DNA of 64,000 nt, taken from contig OZ022595.1 in NCBI GenBank assembly GCA_963669155.1, forward strand, positions 19,658,671 to 19,722,670, read 5' to 3'. Position numbers and translations under genes: made by a program. The notes under the pieces were generated by a model. That model saw only the letters and a list, made by a program, of their open reading frames with translations, searched no databases and was not told the origin of the DNA. The stretch is from Arbacia lixula (Eukaryota > Echinodermata > Echinoidea > Arbacioida > Arbaciidae). Shown here one piece after another: positions 51,307-63,800 of the stretch; position 1 is the first letter of the stretch, and each line of letters opens with the position of its first letter.

Positions 51307-54300
51307 ATTGATGAAATTTTACATCAACTGATATCAAATTCATTTTGTTTGACTCATGTAAACATTCGATCTTTGGAGAAGAATTTTGATGAATTGTCTT
51401 TTTTATATGAGCACACTTTGAAATCCAAATTTGACATTATTTGTTTATCAGAAGTATGGAATGTACGTAATACAACAATGCTAGGTATGTCAGGATATAC
51501 ACTTGAGGTGAAATGTAGGAAAGATAACGCTAGAGGAGGTGCAGTGGGAGCTTACATTCGTTCATCTCTAAAGTATAATATTCTAGACTTTGAATTATTA
51601 CATGCAGAAAGCCTCTGGCTTGAGATTAGTGTCAATAAGAAAAGAGTTGTTGTTGGCATAATATATCGGAAACCCAACACTGATGTTTCCGAATTTCAAG
51701 ATAGCCTGTTAAATGTTTTAGCAGATCTAAAACTAGATAAATCAAATTGTTTTTTTGTTGGGAGATTTTAATATTGATTTGTTGGATAAGGAGCACAAGG
51801 TTGAACAATTTGCAACAACGCTGAATTGTACAGGTTTACAACAATTAATTGCATCACCGACAAGGGTAACAAATTCATCATCTTCTCTAATTGATCATGC
51901 CTACACCAATTTCAGTGCTTCTACTATCCATGCGAGTGTTCTAGAAACTGACCACTTTCCTATATTTGTGGTTTTTGAAAATTGCAAAACTGGAGACAAA
52001 GGTTACTTAAAGAAAGTAACAAATCGTACAGAATTACACAATTGAAAAGTGTCATGAAGATCTGGCCAAAATCAGATGGGATCTTGTACTCAAGGAAAAA
52101 GATGTTCACAACTGTTATGCTAATTTTTTTGATATGTTTAAAAGTGTCTGTGATAAACATGCCCCTGTGTTCACACAAAACTCCATGAACAAGAAAAATG
52201 TAGCTAAAAAAACCATGGATAACGAAAGGGATCCTTCAATCCATTCGGAAAAAGCACAAATTGTATTCAAAATATAAATCATCAAATTTTGATGTTCAAT
52301 ATGAAGGAAATTATTAAAGATATAGAAATACCCTGACCTTAGTTCTTAAAAATGCTAAACGTAAATATTATAGTGATATTTTAGAACAAAACAAACACGA
52401 TACCAATAAAATATGGAAGACTATCAATGAGTTATTAAAGCGAGTAAGTGCCTCTACAAAAACAAGTGATGTTCAGAAGTTAAGTATTGTACGAAATGGA
52501 GAAAGTACAACTGTATGTGATGATTCTGAAATTGCTTCTGAGTTTAATCAATTTTTTGTAAGCGTAGGACCAAATCTAGCAGATGACATACCAGTAATCG
52601 ATACAGATTGTACATAGTATTTGGGGTCTAAGCAAAATAGGTCATTATTTTGGAAGCCAGTGACAGAACATGAAATGTTGAATCACCTACATGCTACCGA
52701 TATGAGGAAAGCATGTGGGTATATTATGCTGCCTGCACGACTTATATAAGATGCTGCAAATTATATAACGATACCATTGACTCACATTATCAATTTATCA
52801 TTACAAGAAAGCAAATTCCCGGATGCTTTAAAGATAGCTAGAGTAATACTTGTGTACAAAAAAGGTTCCAAAGAAGTTCCAGGAAATTACAGGCCAATCT
52901 CAATTTTGCCAGTTTTAGGGAAAGTATTTGAAAGGATTGTAAATAATAGGCTAATGGATTTTTTGGAAGTTAACAATATTTTGCAGCAACATCATTATGG
53001 CTTTCGTAAGAAATATAGTACAAAGTTATTGATTATCAATTTAACAAATACCCTTTTGAAATCACTGGATGATGGAAAAATCACACTAGGGCTATTTATT
53101 GACTTTCAGAAGGCATTCGACACCATAAACCACAAAATTCTCCTTAGAAAGTTATCCCACTATGGAATAGTGTTGCTTTACAATGGTTCAGTGACTACCT
53201 TTGCAACAGACATCAGTTTGTGAAATATAAAGATACAATGTCATCTAATTTGAAAATATCATGTGGTGTCCCACAAGGATCAGTGTTGGGACCAACACTC
53301 TTTTTGATCGACATAAATGACTTGCCTAATGCCACTCAGTACTTTCATTTCAGATTATTTGCTGACGATTCAAATGTGTTCCACACTTTTGAGGTGGGCA
53401 AAACGGAGATTGATATGCACTTAGTAAATAAGCATTTGGAAAAGGTCCAGACATGGTGTCATGCTAACAAGGTCACAATTAACCTAAAGAAAACTAGTTA
53501 TATGTTGATAAGAAGTAGAAGACGATCTGTGAATGTTAACGGTGCTCTTAAAATATCTGGTTCAGAGATAACTGAGGTAAATATGGCATCCTTTGTAGGA
53601 CTTCAAATTGATAATCACCTTACATGGGAGAACATATCAAAATGGTTAATAAAACTGTTCGTAAAAAGGGTGGTATCTTATTCAGACTCAGGCATTTTGT
53701 CCCACAACATGTATTATTGCTGTTGTATCAAGGGTTAATACAGCCACACCTTTTATACGGCATTGAAGTGTGGGGAAGTACCTACGAGACTAACTTAAAA
53801 TGCATTTTGTATGCCCAAAAGATGGCAATGAGAGCAATTACCTTCAGTTCATGGAGAACTCATTCAAGACCTTTGTTCCACAAGTTAAAGATTCTGGATG
53901 TTTACAATCTACACTTTTTATCAGTTTCAACTTTTGTCTATGATTTAGTTAATAACAACCTTCCACACACTCTAATAGAATATTGTCAACTAATAGATCA
54001 CAGGTATGCCACTAGAGGAAGAGATCAGGGACAGCTATCTATACCTAAGTGTAAAACAACACATTCAAGGTCAATTCTCAGTATCTTTCATTGGAGTGAA
54101 ATTATGGAATCGTATCCCAAAAGACATTCGAGAAATGAAAACTAGAGTTGCTTTCCGAAAGCTACTCATTAAGTATTTAATGGAGCTTTCAGTTTCCACA
54201 GGAAACTGCTAACCTGTCAGCATGTTGTGTATCTTGTTTGCGAGATAATCAAGATTGTATGTTTTTTTTTTATTTATCATTCTTTGTTTTTGTTTACATC

Positions 54301-54771
54301 AGTATATTTAAAGTAGTTGTCAAAGTATAGTTGATAAGATATTACTCTTATATCTAGGAGATAAGATTTATTGTAAATACATGTATTCATCTTCTAATAT
54401 ATATTCATCATTATCATTATAAGCAGTCACTTACCAAAGAAAATGTTGTTACTACCATACTAAAGAATTTAAGAATCAGGCTCGACTAGCACTTGTGCTA
54501 ACTTCTGATTCCTGTTAACAACTTCATTATCAACTATTTTCATTTTTGTACAAAATTGTTTAAAATGCTGCATCACAGGTAACATGCCTTCTTTCTCCAT
54601 TCTTTGTTACATTCTTGCCAATTTTGTTTGTTTATTTTTTTGGGGAAATACGTGTTTTCTTTCTTTCTTCGTTAATTCAGTCATGTACATACAATTGTTT
54701 TCTGTATTGCTATTGTTGATGTTGATGTTTGTTAATAAATTCAAATTCAATTCAAATTCAATTCAAATTCA
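51307..54771 (+). mobile_element. LINE 3: nearly full ORF2, 11-bp target duplication
   Basis: Flanked by the direct repeat AAGACATAGAC (51296-51306 and 54772-54782). Runs from the start of the endonuclease domain to a 3' end of (ATTCAA)n type (54735-54771), so only the 5' part of the element is missing. The coding region is interrupted by several single-base frameshifts and stops. CR1/L2/jockey-type by motif style. Confidence 0.9.
51349..54212 (+). pseudogene. LINE 3 ORF2 (endonuclease plus reverse transcriptase), broken
   Basis: Endonuclease: HVNIRSLEKNFDELS, FDIICLSEVW, ARGGAVGAYIRSSL. A frameshift in a T run near 51755 is followed by GDFNIDLLD, SSSLIDHAY and VLETDHFPIFV. A second frameshift near 52040 leads into a decayed linker (IEKCHEDLAKIRWDL), with stops at about 52616 and 52747. 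Reverse transcriptase: IARVILVYKKGSKEVPGNYR, FIDFQKAFDTINHKILL, CGVPQGSVLGPTLFLIDIND, catalytic LFADDSNVF intact, VTINLKKTSYMLI. After another shift: GGILFRLRHFVPQHVLLLLY, QGLIQPHLLYGIEVWG, and the C-terminal VKLWNRIPKDIRE to a stop at 54212. Acts in nuclear target-primed reverse transcription when intact; this copy cannot make a full protein. Confidence 0.9.
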
Positions 54772-54782
54772 AAGACATAGAC

Positions 54783-55179
54783 TAACTACTTAAACTAATG
54801 TGAACGCCCAGAGGCTGTGTAAGCATACACATTGAGACAACAAACCGTAAATCACGAACGGTTTCTCTCCTTTTCACCTCAGAATTAAGACCCGTTTTGT
54901 AAAATTGTCTAAATTAAATTTAATTGTGTTTTAATTTGTTTTGCATGACGAATTACAAGGACTATTATTTTGTTATTCTAATCATATTACTCTTTTACGG
55001 TTCATCTTCATTTGCCATGATTCAAAATTGTTACTTTTATACACCTTAATTCAAAATGTGATTATGACAATTATATTTTTGGACAGATAATGTCTCGAAT
55101 GTACAGTCTTGAATGTAGGCTATATGGTTCCGCCCCGTCTTCTCGCTAGCTAGTTCCTCCTCCTGTACCCCCCCCCCCC
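54783..55179. other. Spacer after LINE 3
   Basis: AT-rich; a poly-C tract at 55169-55181 borders the next MITE. Nothing else recognisable. Confidence 0.5.
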
Positions 55180-55411
55180 CCTCACCCTGAAATTATTTTG
55201 GTTTCAATACAAGGAGATACATGGCAGAAATAGAAAAAAATAGTACACAAAGTAATGGGAGAACACCTCACACGTGACGTCACAAAATCAAAACTTAAAA
55301 ATCAAATGTCTTTTCCTTTGACCGATTTTCGTCAAACCTTCACTGATATGTTTTGCCGTGTGTCTCCTTTTATTGAATCAAAATAATTTCAGGTTGAACT
55401 ATTCCTTTAAA
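55180..55411. mobile_element. MITE family C, short copy
   Basis: CACCCTGAAATTATTTTGGT at the left, GAATCAAAATAATTTCAGGT and TTCCTTTAA at the right. Retains ACGTGACGTCACAAAATC and CGATTTTCGTCAAACC. The left arm is largely deleted. Confidence 0.85.
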
Positions 55412-55870
55412 TACCTCTCAGTCTCCTCCTTCTACCTCTTGATCCTCCTCCTCCTCCTCCTCCTCCCCCTCCTCCTCCTCCTCCTTCTCCTTCTCCTCCT
55501 CCCCTCCTCCTCCCTTTAAATACCTCTCGATCCTCCTCCTCCTCCTACTCATCCTCCTCCTTCTCCTTCTCCTCCTTCTCCTTCTCCTCCTCCTCCCCCT
55601 CCTCCTCCCTTTAAATACCTCTCGATCCTCCTCCTCCTCCTCCTACTCCTCCTCCTTCTCCTCCTCCTCCTCCCCCTCCTCCCTTTAAATACCTCTCGAT
55701 CCTCCTCCTCCTACTCCTCCTCCTTCTCCTCCTCCTCCTCCCCCTCCTCCTCCCCCTCCTCCTCCCTTTAAATACCTCTAGATCCTCCTCCTCCTCCTTC
55801 TCCTCCTCCTCCTCCTCCCCTCCTCCTACATTTAAATACCTCTCAATCTCCTCCTTCTACCTCTCGATCC
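55405..55870. repeat. CCT-rich compound minisatellite
   Basis: Units of about 70-105 bp made of CCTTTAAATACCTCTCGATC followed by (CCT)n with occasional TTC. The TTTAAATACCTCT header occurs about six times (near 55408, 55513, 55609, 55683, 55767, 55830). The header is the end and flank of the adjoining MITE. Confidence 0.88.
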
Positions 55871-56458
55871 TCAATTTTTAAGTTAAATGCATCGTCCTGA
55901 ACTACCACAGCGAAAGAGGGGTCTGAGAGAACACAATACATGTAATATCTCCACAAAAGACTCAATAAAAAATTTAATTAAAAAACACACACAAAAAAAA
56001 AAACATTCTTCCATGATGCTGTCTGTATATGCAAAATAAAAGCATATTTCATCATTATAATACAGAACAGCTGTAAGCCATTGTAACACAAGATTTGGAA
56101 GCAAGTTGACCATTGTGATACACACTGTATAATAACATAATTCAAAAGCTTAAGAGTACCAAAAACTTTGTACAGCACCAGAACCCCATTGATCATGTTA
56201 TACAACTTATTTGAGGTACAATGGTTTAAACCAATTGGACCACTGTGATGAACAGAATTTAAAACTGAAAGTGTTTGAGCTTCGAGACAATGGAATTTGA
56301 GCTTGAACTTGAGCGTGTGTTCTGAGAATGTATACACTACCTTCATTACCAATAAACAACTTATCAAATATGGCGAGGAATTATATTATGAGCTGCAAGA
56401 AACATCAACATCACTTTTTGGTACATGTATTTGTGCATAATGCATATTACATAATATA

Positions 56459-56865
56459 TTTAAAGGGATAGTTCACCTTGAAATTATTTTGATTTCAATG
56501 AAACGAGGCATATGAAAGAAACATATTAGCGAAGGCTTGATGAAAATCGGTCAAAGTAAAAGAAAGTTACATGATTTTAAATTTTTGATATGTTGTGTAC
56601 AATTTTTTTGGAAATGTCCATTTTCTCAAAAGGATATTTACCATTTCACCTGTGCGTTTAATATATCATTAGACACATAGTTTTAAACACATATCACTAT
56701 GAAAAGAGTGTATTTCTTCATCAAAGAACATAAAAAGGGCAATTTATGGAAAAATTAGTATGTGTACACAACTTATGGGATAGCACCTCGCCTGTGACGT
56801 CACATAATCAAAACTTTAAAATCAAATAACTTTCTTTTCCCTTGACCGATTTTCGTCAAACCTTC
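56459..56865. mobile_element. MITE family C, right-truncated copy
   Basis: TTAAAGGGATAGTTCACCTT through AAGGCTTGATGAAAATCGGT on the left arm, GACGTCACATAATCAAAACT and GACCGATTTTCGTCAAACCT on the right. The terminal ~60 bp of the right arm are missing. Confidence 0.85.
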
Positions 56866-57534
56866 AAGTCTGACTTTCGTTTCTGATATAGCATTTCTGT
56901 TAGTTACGTTGACAATAAGTTCAGCAAATGTACGGCGCATTCTGAATTCCTTGTCAAGGCATGTGCCGGGGGCATGTGTAACGTTACAAATGCTTCAAAC
57001 AACTATAAAAGAAGCGGTTCATAACGCAAATTCGACGAAAACTACTTAAAAGTCTAGTAGTCTTAGTTAAATGCTGCGGGCTGAACAATTTGTTCTGAGC
57101 AAATGCAAACTATGCCATCAAAGGTTTAGTTTTAGTCATAGAGCTATATTTAAACATAGCTCTATGGCTTTAGTTCACTCTCATATTATATGCTGTATCT
57201 TAAGACTTATATTAGGATTATGTGGACGTATCAACAATGTGTTTGCAGCTTGCACAATAGTAGTGGATACGAGGAAAGGATACATCCCGAAGCCTAGAAG
57301 CTAGGCTAGATCGGACCGATATCGATAAACTAGCTACCACAACAAAGGTATATAGCACACGTCGATATTCATGCGCTCATCCGGATGTCCTCGCGAGCTA
57401 GATCTACAGAAATCTCAACAAATCTCAGAAAGGGGTAATCCAGACATCGCTTAGAAGCACTATCGTCTAGATGTGTTGTCGCTTCCGTGCAATGTGCAAT
57501 TTACTCTGGCGAATGACACCTTTCGAGGTATGAT

Positions 57535-57754
57535 TTGAAGGACTGTGTGAAATTGCGGTTTTTTATCCTGGCCTGGTGCCTGGGAGTGGGAGCCGGGAGA
57601 TTATTCCATTCCATTTCCAGTCTTTTAACTATTGAAGTAGGATTTTGCTCTACAACATTTAGTTCAGAGTTAAAATATCACATCTGCCTGGCTTCTCATA
57701 CTGTTAAGAATGTGTTGCGGTATCCTGAAGTTGTCTCAACATTGACAATTCGTG
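57535..57754 (+). other. Possible 5' exon of the zinc-finger gene (weak)
   Basis: An open frame (WCLGVGAGRLFHSISSLLT and onward) ends at CAATTCGTG before a donor-like GTAAGTATT at 57755. A second donor-like site, TTTCGAG/GTATGA, is at about 57527. It lies upstream of the zinc-finger region on the same strand, but nothing in it is diagnostic. Confidence 0.15.
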
Positions 57755-57892
57755 GTAAGTATTTTGACAGTTAATTTGATGTCAAATGAGGAAGTGCCGT
57801 ATGCCCAGCTACATACACCAGCTACATACAACATACATGCGTATGCCAATGCAAGGGGAGGTACATTATGCCAAAATAATCAACCTGGATGT

Positions 57893-58930
57893 TACACGGG
57901 GCCTGTTTCTGCATTAGAAATAAATGCCAGTGACATCTCACTTAGAGTTCATGCTAGTATTACATAGTGATGCTAAACCGTTTCTCGAAGAGAATGCTGT
58001 CAGATATTATCAGTGGCATCTAGTATCATGAGTGGTCCACAAACCGGCCCCTACCCTTGAAACCAGCCCCCGCGTATTTCTGCTCAGTGCGCGTTATCGA
58101 AGGTTGGATGCGCGATTTATTATGTATTTATGCATTAGTAAACAAAATGCAAAATTTTTGGAAGCAAAATTAGACAAAATGTGCACTTATTTGGCAATTG
58201 CACATTTTCGTTCGAAACATCTCCGTTTTTCAACTTGCGTTCGTACTTCCGTGATTTTCTCGTCGATCGCCGAAACGTTCCCGTCAAATTTTCACTGCAC
58301 TGGAACGTGCATGATCAAGACGCAATACTGGTGAAATGTCGGCACTGTACTCGTCGGATTGACGGAGATATCGCACATTATCGGTAGGGGCCGGTTTCAA
58401 GGTTCAGTGATGTGAATGTGCGACGATTTATCGAGCGATATTCGAAGCGCAATTTCTCTGAAATTTTATCGTTAATCTTTAATCCAAAAATAGCTTCTTA
58501 AAGATCATTATTTTGCTAATTTGTGTGTGAAATCTTAGAATTTTATTTGGTTATCTTCGAATGAAAATATTCAAAAGAAAACAAGGGGGCCGGTTTGAGG
58601 CACCCGCATCATACTACTACTAGGGCGCCTAGTACGATACCGGATCAGAATTATTAGACAAATTGATAGCCTTTCTCCGGAAACTCTGCAATAATTGATG
58701 GTATATCAGGTTTTCAATAATTTTGTCAAATATGGGGCGAAGTATTATTTAAATCGTTGATCATTCTTTTCTATGGCTTGATGTAAGGAATTATTTTCAC
58801 GAAGATTGTTGTGCTATCAATATCTCATTTTCTTCTGTTAAATCAATCTATCGATTTTCTTTCATGCTTTCCATTTTGGTCATATTCGTGTTGAAAGATA
58901 CCTTGTTAATGATAATCTACACAAATGCCA
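57893..58930. repeat. Dispersed ~650-bp repeat, copy 2, with insertion
   Basis: CGGGGCCTGTTTCTGCATTA through TTTCTCGAAGAGAATGCT, then an insertion of about 600 bp, then AATTGATAGCCTTTCTCCGG through TAAATTTCTGAGTCTTG. Matches 25987-26665. Confidence 0.8.
58041..58602. mobile_element. Insertion with AAACCGGCCCCTACC inverted ends
   Basis: AAACCGGCCCCTACC at 58041 is the exact reverse complement of GGTAGGGGCCGGTTT at 58383-58397. A third related string GGGGGCCGGTTTGAGG lies at 58585. It sits within the dispersed repeat at 57893-58930. No protein coding capacity seen. Confidence 0.65.
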
Positions 58931-59469
58931 TTGTTTAAATAAATTTCTGAGTCTTGAACAAGGGATATAGTTTTAACCATATCCTTCAGAGCAGTGTGTA
59001 TTTATGTACTTTGCCATGGTGATACATGTAAGTGAGAATCATGCTAACTCTCTGTGGCTCTTAATTACTTTTCAGTGCTCCTGATGTACTCCTGAAAGGC
59101 CTGCAGTGATGGGAGTGAAGTTCACTTGAAAGACTATCTAAGACTCTGCTACAAAGAGGAGAGAGATCATGGTTAAAAGTAAGTCCAAAATAAGTCCATA
59201 ACTCAGGCTGAGCCAGGGGCAGGTTGCTTGAATAGATGACAATGCTAAGCTGAGTTCTAAATCCAAAGAAATGAACATTTCTAGCTCTAACCTCGGTCCT
59301 AAATGCTGCAACTGCCTGGAGCATGTCGCTTCGGTTGACCTATTCACAAACAGATGATCCTTGAGAACAGTAGTGACCCAGCTAAGATGGTAATTTAAGT
59401 TTCGTCATTAGTTAGGGACATTCAAAGTGAAAATTTTGTATGTCTTTCTTATGTGTGCCTGGATTGATT

Positions 59470-60045
59470 TGTAGGATAAATGATGCTAAACCGTTTCTCA
59501 AAGAGAATGCTGAGTCGGATATCAGTGACATCTCTTCTATCCACACCAGTTCGTAATTTTCAGACTAATTGATAGCCTTTCTCACGAAACTCCACAATAA
59601 TTGATAAAATAGCAGGTTGAAATAATTATAATTTTGTAAAATATGGGGAGAAGTATTGTTTAAAACATTATTCAGTCTGTGGCTTGATATATAACCATCA
59701 AATTCTTCTGTTAAATCAGTTCATCAATTTTCTTTCATGCTTTCCATTTTGGTCATATTCGTGTTGAAAGATACCCTTTTAATAATAGTCTTTTCAAACA
59801 TGGCATTCTTAAAATAAATGTTTGAATATTAAAGATAGGAGTTATCACATCTATGTGTTGATATTTGCAACTGATGCGAAAATTTCAATGAAACGTAGAC
59901 TTATAAATTCACAAATAAATAAGCGAACACAAGTGAATTTTGAACATTAAACAGTGTTAAAATGTTGCATTGCTTAGACTAGCCCTCTGATCTACGGAAT
60001 GCTTGAATGATACTCAACATTTTGAAATATTTGTTAACCTTTTTA
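59470..60045. repeat. Dispersed ~650-bp repeat, copy 3
   Basis: GATGCTAAACCGTTTCTCAA through TAGACTAGCCCTCTGATCTA and CAACATTTTGAAATATTTGT. Same family as 25987-26665; begins internally. Confidence 0.85.
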
Positions 60046-60338
60046 GGATATCCAAGCTTGATAATGAGGCTTGTATTTTAACAAAACTTCATATGTTGTC
60101 AAGGCAACACAGTAGTAATCACAGTGAGGACTGTTCTTAGGAATGCTTGTCACTAGAAAATGTCAGATTAGTGAAACTCTCACATGGGGGATATTGTTTA
60201 GAACCAGAAACCTGCGGTACAATGGATATGACAACACGACTTCGGTACTGTATAATCTGATGTCTGTTGTGTTGACATCTTTCAAAGGAAGTTTATCTAT
60301 TTTCTTTTCAATTTCCAGTGTCCATACAGTGACTTCAG

Positions 60339-60536
60339 ATAAGAGAAAGGCTGGTAGTGAAGACTGGGAGACTGCCTCTGTGTGAAGACTGTGGCAAGGG
60401 GTTCCTGACAAAGGCTGCATTGAGGACACATCTCTCAGAGCATCTTGAAGGTCACACTGGTGAAAGGCCATTCACTTGTCTCTTCTGTCCAAAGGCATTC
60501 TCCTCAGAGGTCGCTCTGAAATCACACCTTTCTTAT
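60339..60536 (+). pseudogene. Zinc-finger coding remnant upstream of a MITE (fingers 1-2)
   Basis: Acceptor-like ACTTCAG at 60332-60338, then frame RERLVVKTGRLPLCEDCGKG, FLTKAALRTHLSEH (finger 1), the linker HTGERPFTCLFCPKAFSSEV, and ALKSHLSY, where finger 2 is interrupted by a MITE at 60537. No ATG in this frame after the acceptor, so this was an internal or 3' exon of a multi-exon gene. The frame is the same as that of the long ORF beyond the MITE. Confidence 0.75.
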
Positions 60537-60855
60537 ACCCTAGTCACACTAGAGGCGGAATAAGCCGGAATGCCGTCGGGATGAAAATTCTTGGCACATT
60601 CTTGGATATTCTGACTGCATTCTGAATATTCCTACTGTGTTCCAACTACAATCGAGCTGCATTCAAGAGCCAATAAGCCCAGAATGTGCAAGAATCTTTC
60701 GAGATGGGTTCGAAGGACATTCTAAGTATTTGAACGGCATTTACATGTTTAGCTCAATTTTAAATTCCCTCCCGAGTGTGGCTCAAATTTTGAAAAATAT
60801 TCATTCCGGCTGGTTCAGCTTGATTCCTACTGATTCTGAATAAATGTGACGGGGG
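60537..60855. mobile_element. 319-bp MITE inserted in the zinc-finger exon
   Basis: Target duplication CTTAT at 60532-60536 and 60856-60860. Ends ACCCTAGTCACACTAGAG and, reversed, CCCCCGTCACATTTATTC share CCC..GTCACA. Adds 324 bp with the duplication, a multiple of 3, but brings an in-frame TAA at 60561 and TGA at 60831 and 60837. Confidence 0.85.
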
Positions 60856-60878
60856 CTTATCTCACATTTCAAATCAGA

Positions 60879-63800
60879 ATGACAACTCACGCTTCATCTA
60901 CAAAGCACCCTTGCCCATATTGCCAAAGAGTATTCACAGAAAAAAGCCTTTTGCTTGACCACATCAAGTGGCACATTGAAGATAATGAAACCAAATTCCG
61001 ATGTGCAATCTGTCAGAAAGTGTTGGAAAGTAAGTGGAGATTGAATGTTCATATGATGTCCCACAATAAACAGAGGCTGGATAAGAGTAAAGCTTTTAAA
61101 CGAAAAGATCATTGGAAGGAACACACACAAAGACAAAGTGGTGTAAGAACATTTCAATGCCCTAAGTCTCCCAGTGTCTTCAGCCAATCAGAGGATTTTA
61201 GAAGGCACACAGATGATCATCATCATAAGGATAAGAATACAATGGAAGCTTCAGGGTGTAGTATTCAAGAAGATGAAAACACTCAATTTGATAGTGAAAG
61301 CAACAGAGAGGTTGTGGAAGAGAAAAATCAGCTGGAATCACATGAAATGATTGTCCACATTGAAAGGTCCTTTGCTTGTGTGTACTGTACAAAGGCTTTC
61401 AGACAAGAGGCTGACTTGAAGGAACATATGAATGTTCATGATGTCCATGATTATCAGAACAATGACATGGACCTCCAAGAAGTAAAAGAAAATGTCAAAG
61501 GCAAAACACAGGAATCTGTTTTTGAAGATTCATCTAATGTTTTGTGCAAAGAACAGCCTGGAGGTGAATTAGGTCCTGATACTACCCTCTTCATGAACCC
61601 TAAAGCGACGAGTCCATGTCCATCAAGCCCAAGCAGAGAGATTGGTGATAGTGTGGAGGGACAAAGTGAAATGCAAGCAGTGCAGTCATACAAATGTAAG
61701 AAATGTAACATAAACTTTCACCTCCAACAGGATTTGATAGTACACATGAAGATTCACTCCATTGCACCACACCAATGCCCACATTGCTCAAGATCATTGA
61801 GAAGCAAAGATGATTTGCATAATCACATTGAGTGGCACAAACAAGAACACAGTCCTAAATTTCAATGTAAAGTCTGTTTGAAAGTTTGGGAGAGTGAAGT
61901 GAAGTTACAAAGACATATGATCTGTCACAGAAGCGAGAGACCTTTTCAGTGTAGCATTTGTGAGAACGTGTATAAACGTGCAAGTCATCTGAAGGAACAC
62001 AGGATATTATACCATAGTGAGAAGCCATTCAAATGCTCTTCCTGTCCAGAATCATTCTTTCGATTACAACATCTGAAAAGCCACACAAGACAGATTCACA
62101 CCTCTAGACCATCAAGGCAACAACAGCGTCCTAAAGCATTAAAGAAGAAAACTTCTTTGCCTCATCACAAGGAGTTGCACAAGGAACAAAACGGTCCTAA
62201 ACGGGTTTGTGAAAGCAAGAGTCCTTCAGAATCACAGACAATTAGAGACAGCAGTGAGAAAGTTTGGGAGGATGAAGAGAAGGTTCGAAAACATATGGTC
62301 ACAGTGGTCACAGAGGCACAGAGTGGTCACAGAGGCAAGAGATCTTATCAGTGTAACTATTGTGACAAAGTATTTAAACAGATAAGTCATCTGAAGGAGC
62401 ATGAGATGATACACACTGGAGAAAAGCCATTTCAATGTTCTGTGTGTCCTAAGGGATTCATACGAGCACGGGATCTCGTAAAGCACAAAGATATTCATCT
62501 TAAAAGGAGCGCAAAAATAGGGAAAGGAAAGGAACACAAGAGATCACGCACTGGTAAAAAATCATTCCAATGTTATCTGTGTCCAGAAACATTCTTTGGA
62601 TCTCAGGGTCTGAAAAGGCATATAACGCTTAACCACACCTCCACACCATCAAGGCAACACCAGCGTCCTATAGCATTAAAGGAGAAAACTTCTTTGCCTC
62701 ATCACACGGAGCTGCACAAGGAACAAAATGGTCCTAAACTGGTTTCTGAAAGCAAGAGTCCTTCAGAATCACAGACAATTAGAGACAGCAGTGAGAAAGT
62801 TTGGGAGGATGAAGAGAAGGTTCTAAAACATATGAGTGGTCACAGAGACAGCAGTGAGAGGTCTTTCAATGATGCCAATTGCATAGAAGAATGTAGACAT
62901 GAGGCTGACTTGAAGGAACATATGAACATTCACACTATCAATGATAATCAGCAAAGAGAGATGGAAAGTCAAGGACTAGATGAACAGGTCAAAGACAAAA
63001 CACAGGAACCTGTTCCTGAAAATTCCTCCAGTGTGTTGGACATCGAACAACCTGGAAGTGAAGAAGGTCCTGATACTACCCTCTTCATGAGCCCTAATGC
63101 GATTAGTCCATGTCCATTAAGCCCGAGCAGAGAGATTGGCGATGGTGTGGAGGGACAAAGTGGAATGCAAGTGGTGCAATCATACAAATGTAAAGTGTGT
63201 ATGAAAAAGTTTCACCTCCAACAGCATTTGAACGAGCACATAAAGATCCACTCTACGGCACAACACCCATGTCCACATTGTCCAAGATTATTTAGAAGCA
63301 AACATGATTTGCATAATCACATTGAGTGGCACAAAGAGGAACACAGTCCTAAATTTCACTGTTATATCTGCTTGAAAGTTTGGGAGAGTGAAATGAAGTT
63401 ACAAAGACATATGGTCTGGCACAGAAGCGAGAGACCTTTTCAGTGTAGCATTTGTGAGAAAGCGTTTAAACGTGCAAGCCATCTGAAGAATCACATGATA
63501 TCAAAGCACAGTGAGAAACCATTCAAATGTTCTTTGTGTCCAAAATCATTCTCTCATTCACAATATCTTGAAAGCCACACAAGACAGATTCACGAGAGAA
63601 GTTCTTTGCCCCACGAAGAAAGCAATAAAGAAAAGGTTTTGGAAAGTGAGAGTCTGTCAAAATCAGAGAAAAATAGAGTCAACAGGCATATATGCCCTTT
63701 GTGTGCAAAGACATACTCAACTTTAAGTTATCTCAGAGTACACATAGACAGACATCTAAATAAAAATGAATGTAGCACATCTAGGAGTGAGAGTGATCAT

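Noticed and set aside
57071..57304. 77-residue ORF with a CKLCHQRF string resembling half a zinc finger
   Set aside because: No second histidine pair at zinc-finger spacing, and part of the frame covers the palindrome CATAGAGCTAT...ATAGCTCTATG.
59061..59347. Overlapping minus-strand ORFs
   Set aside because: Short, no recognisable domain, between two copies of the dispersed repeat.
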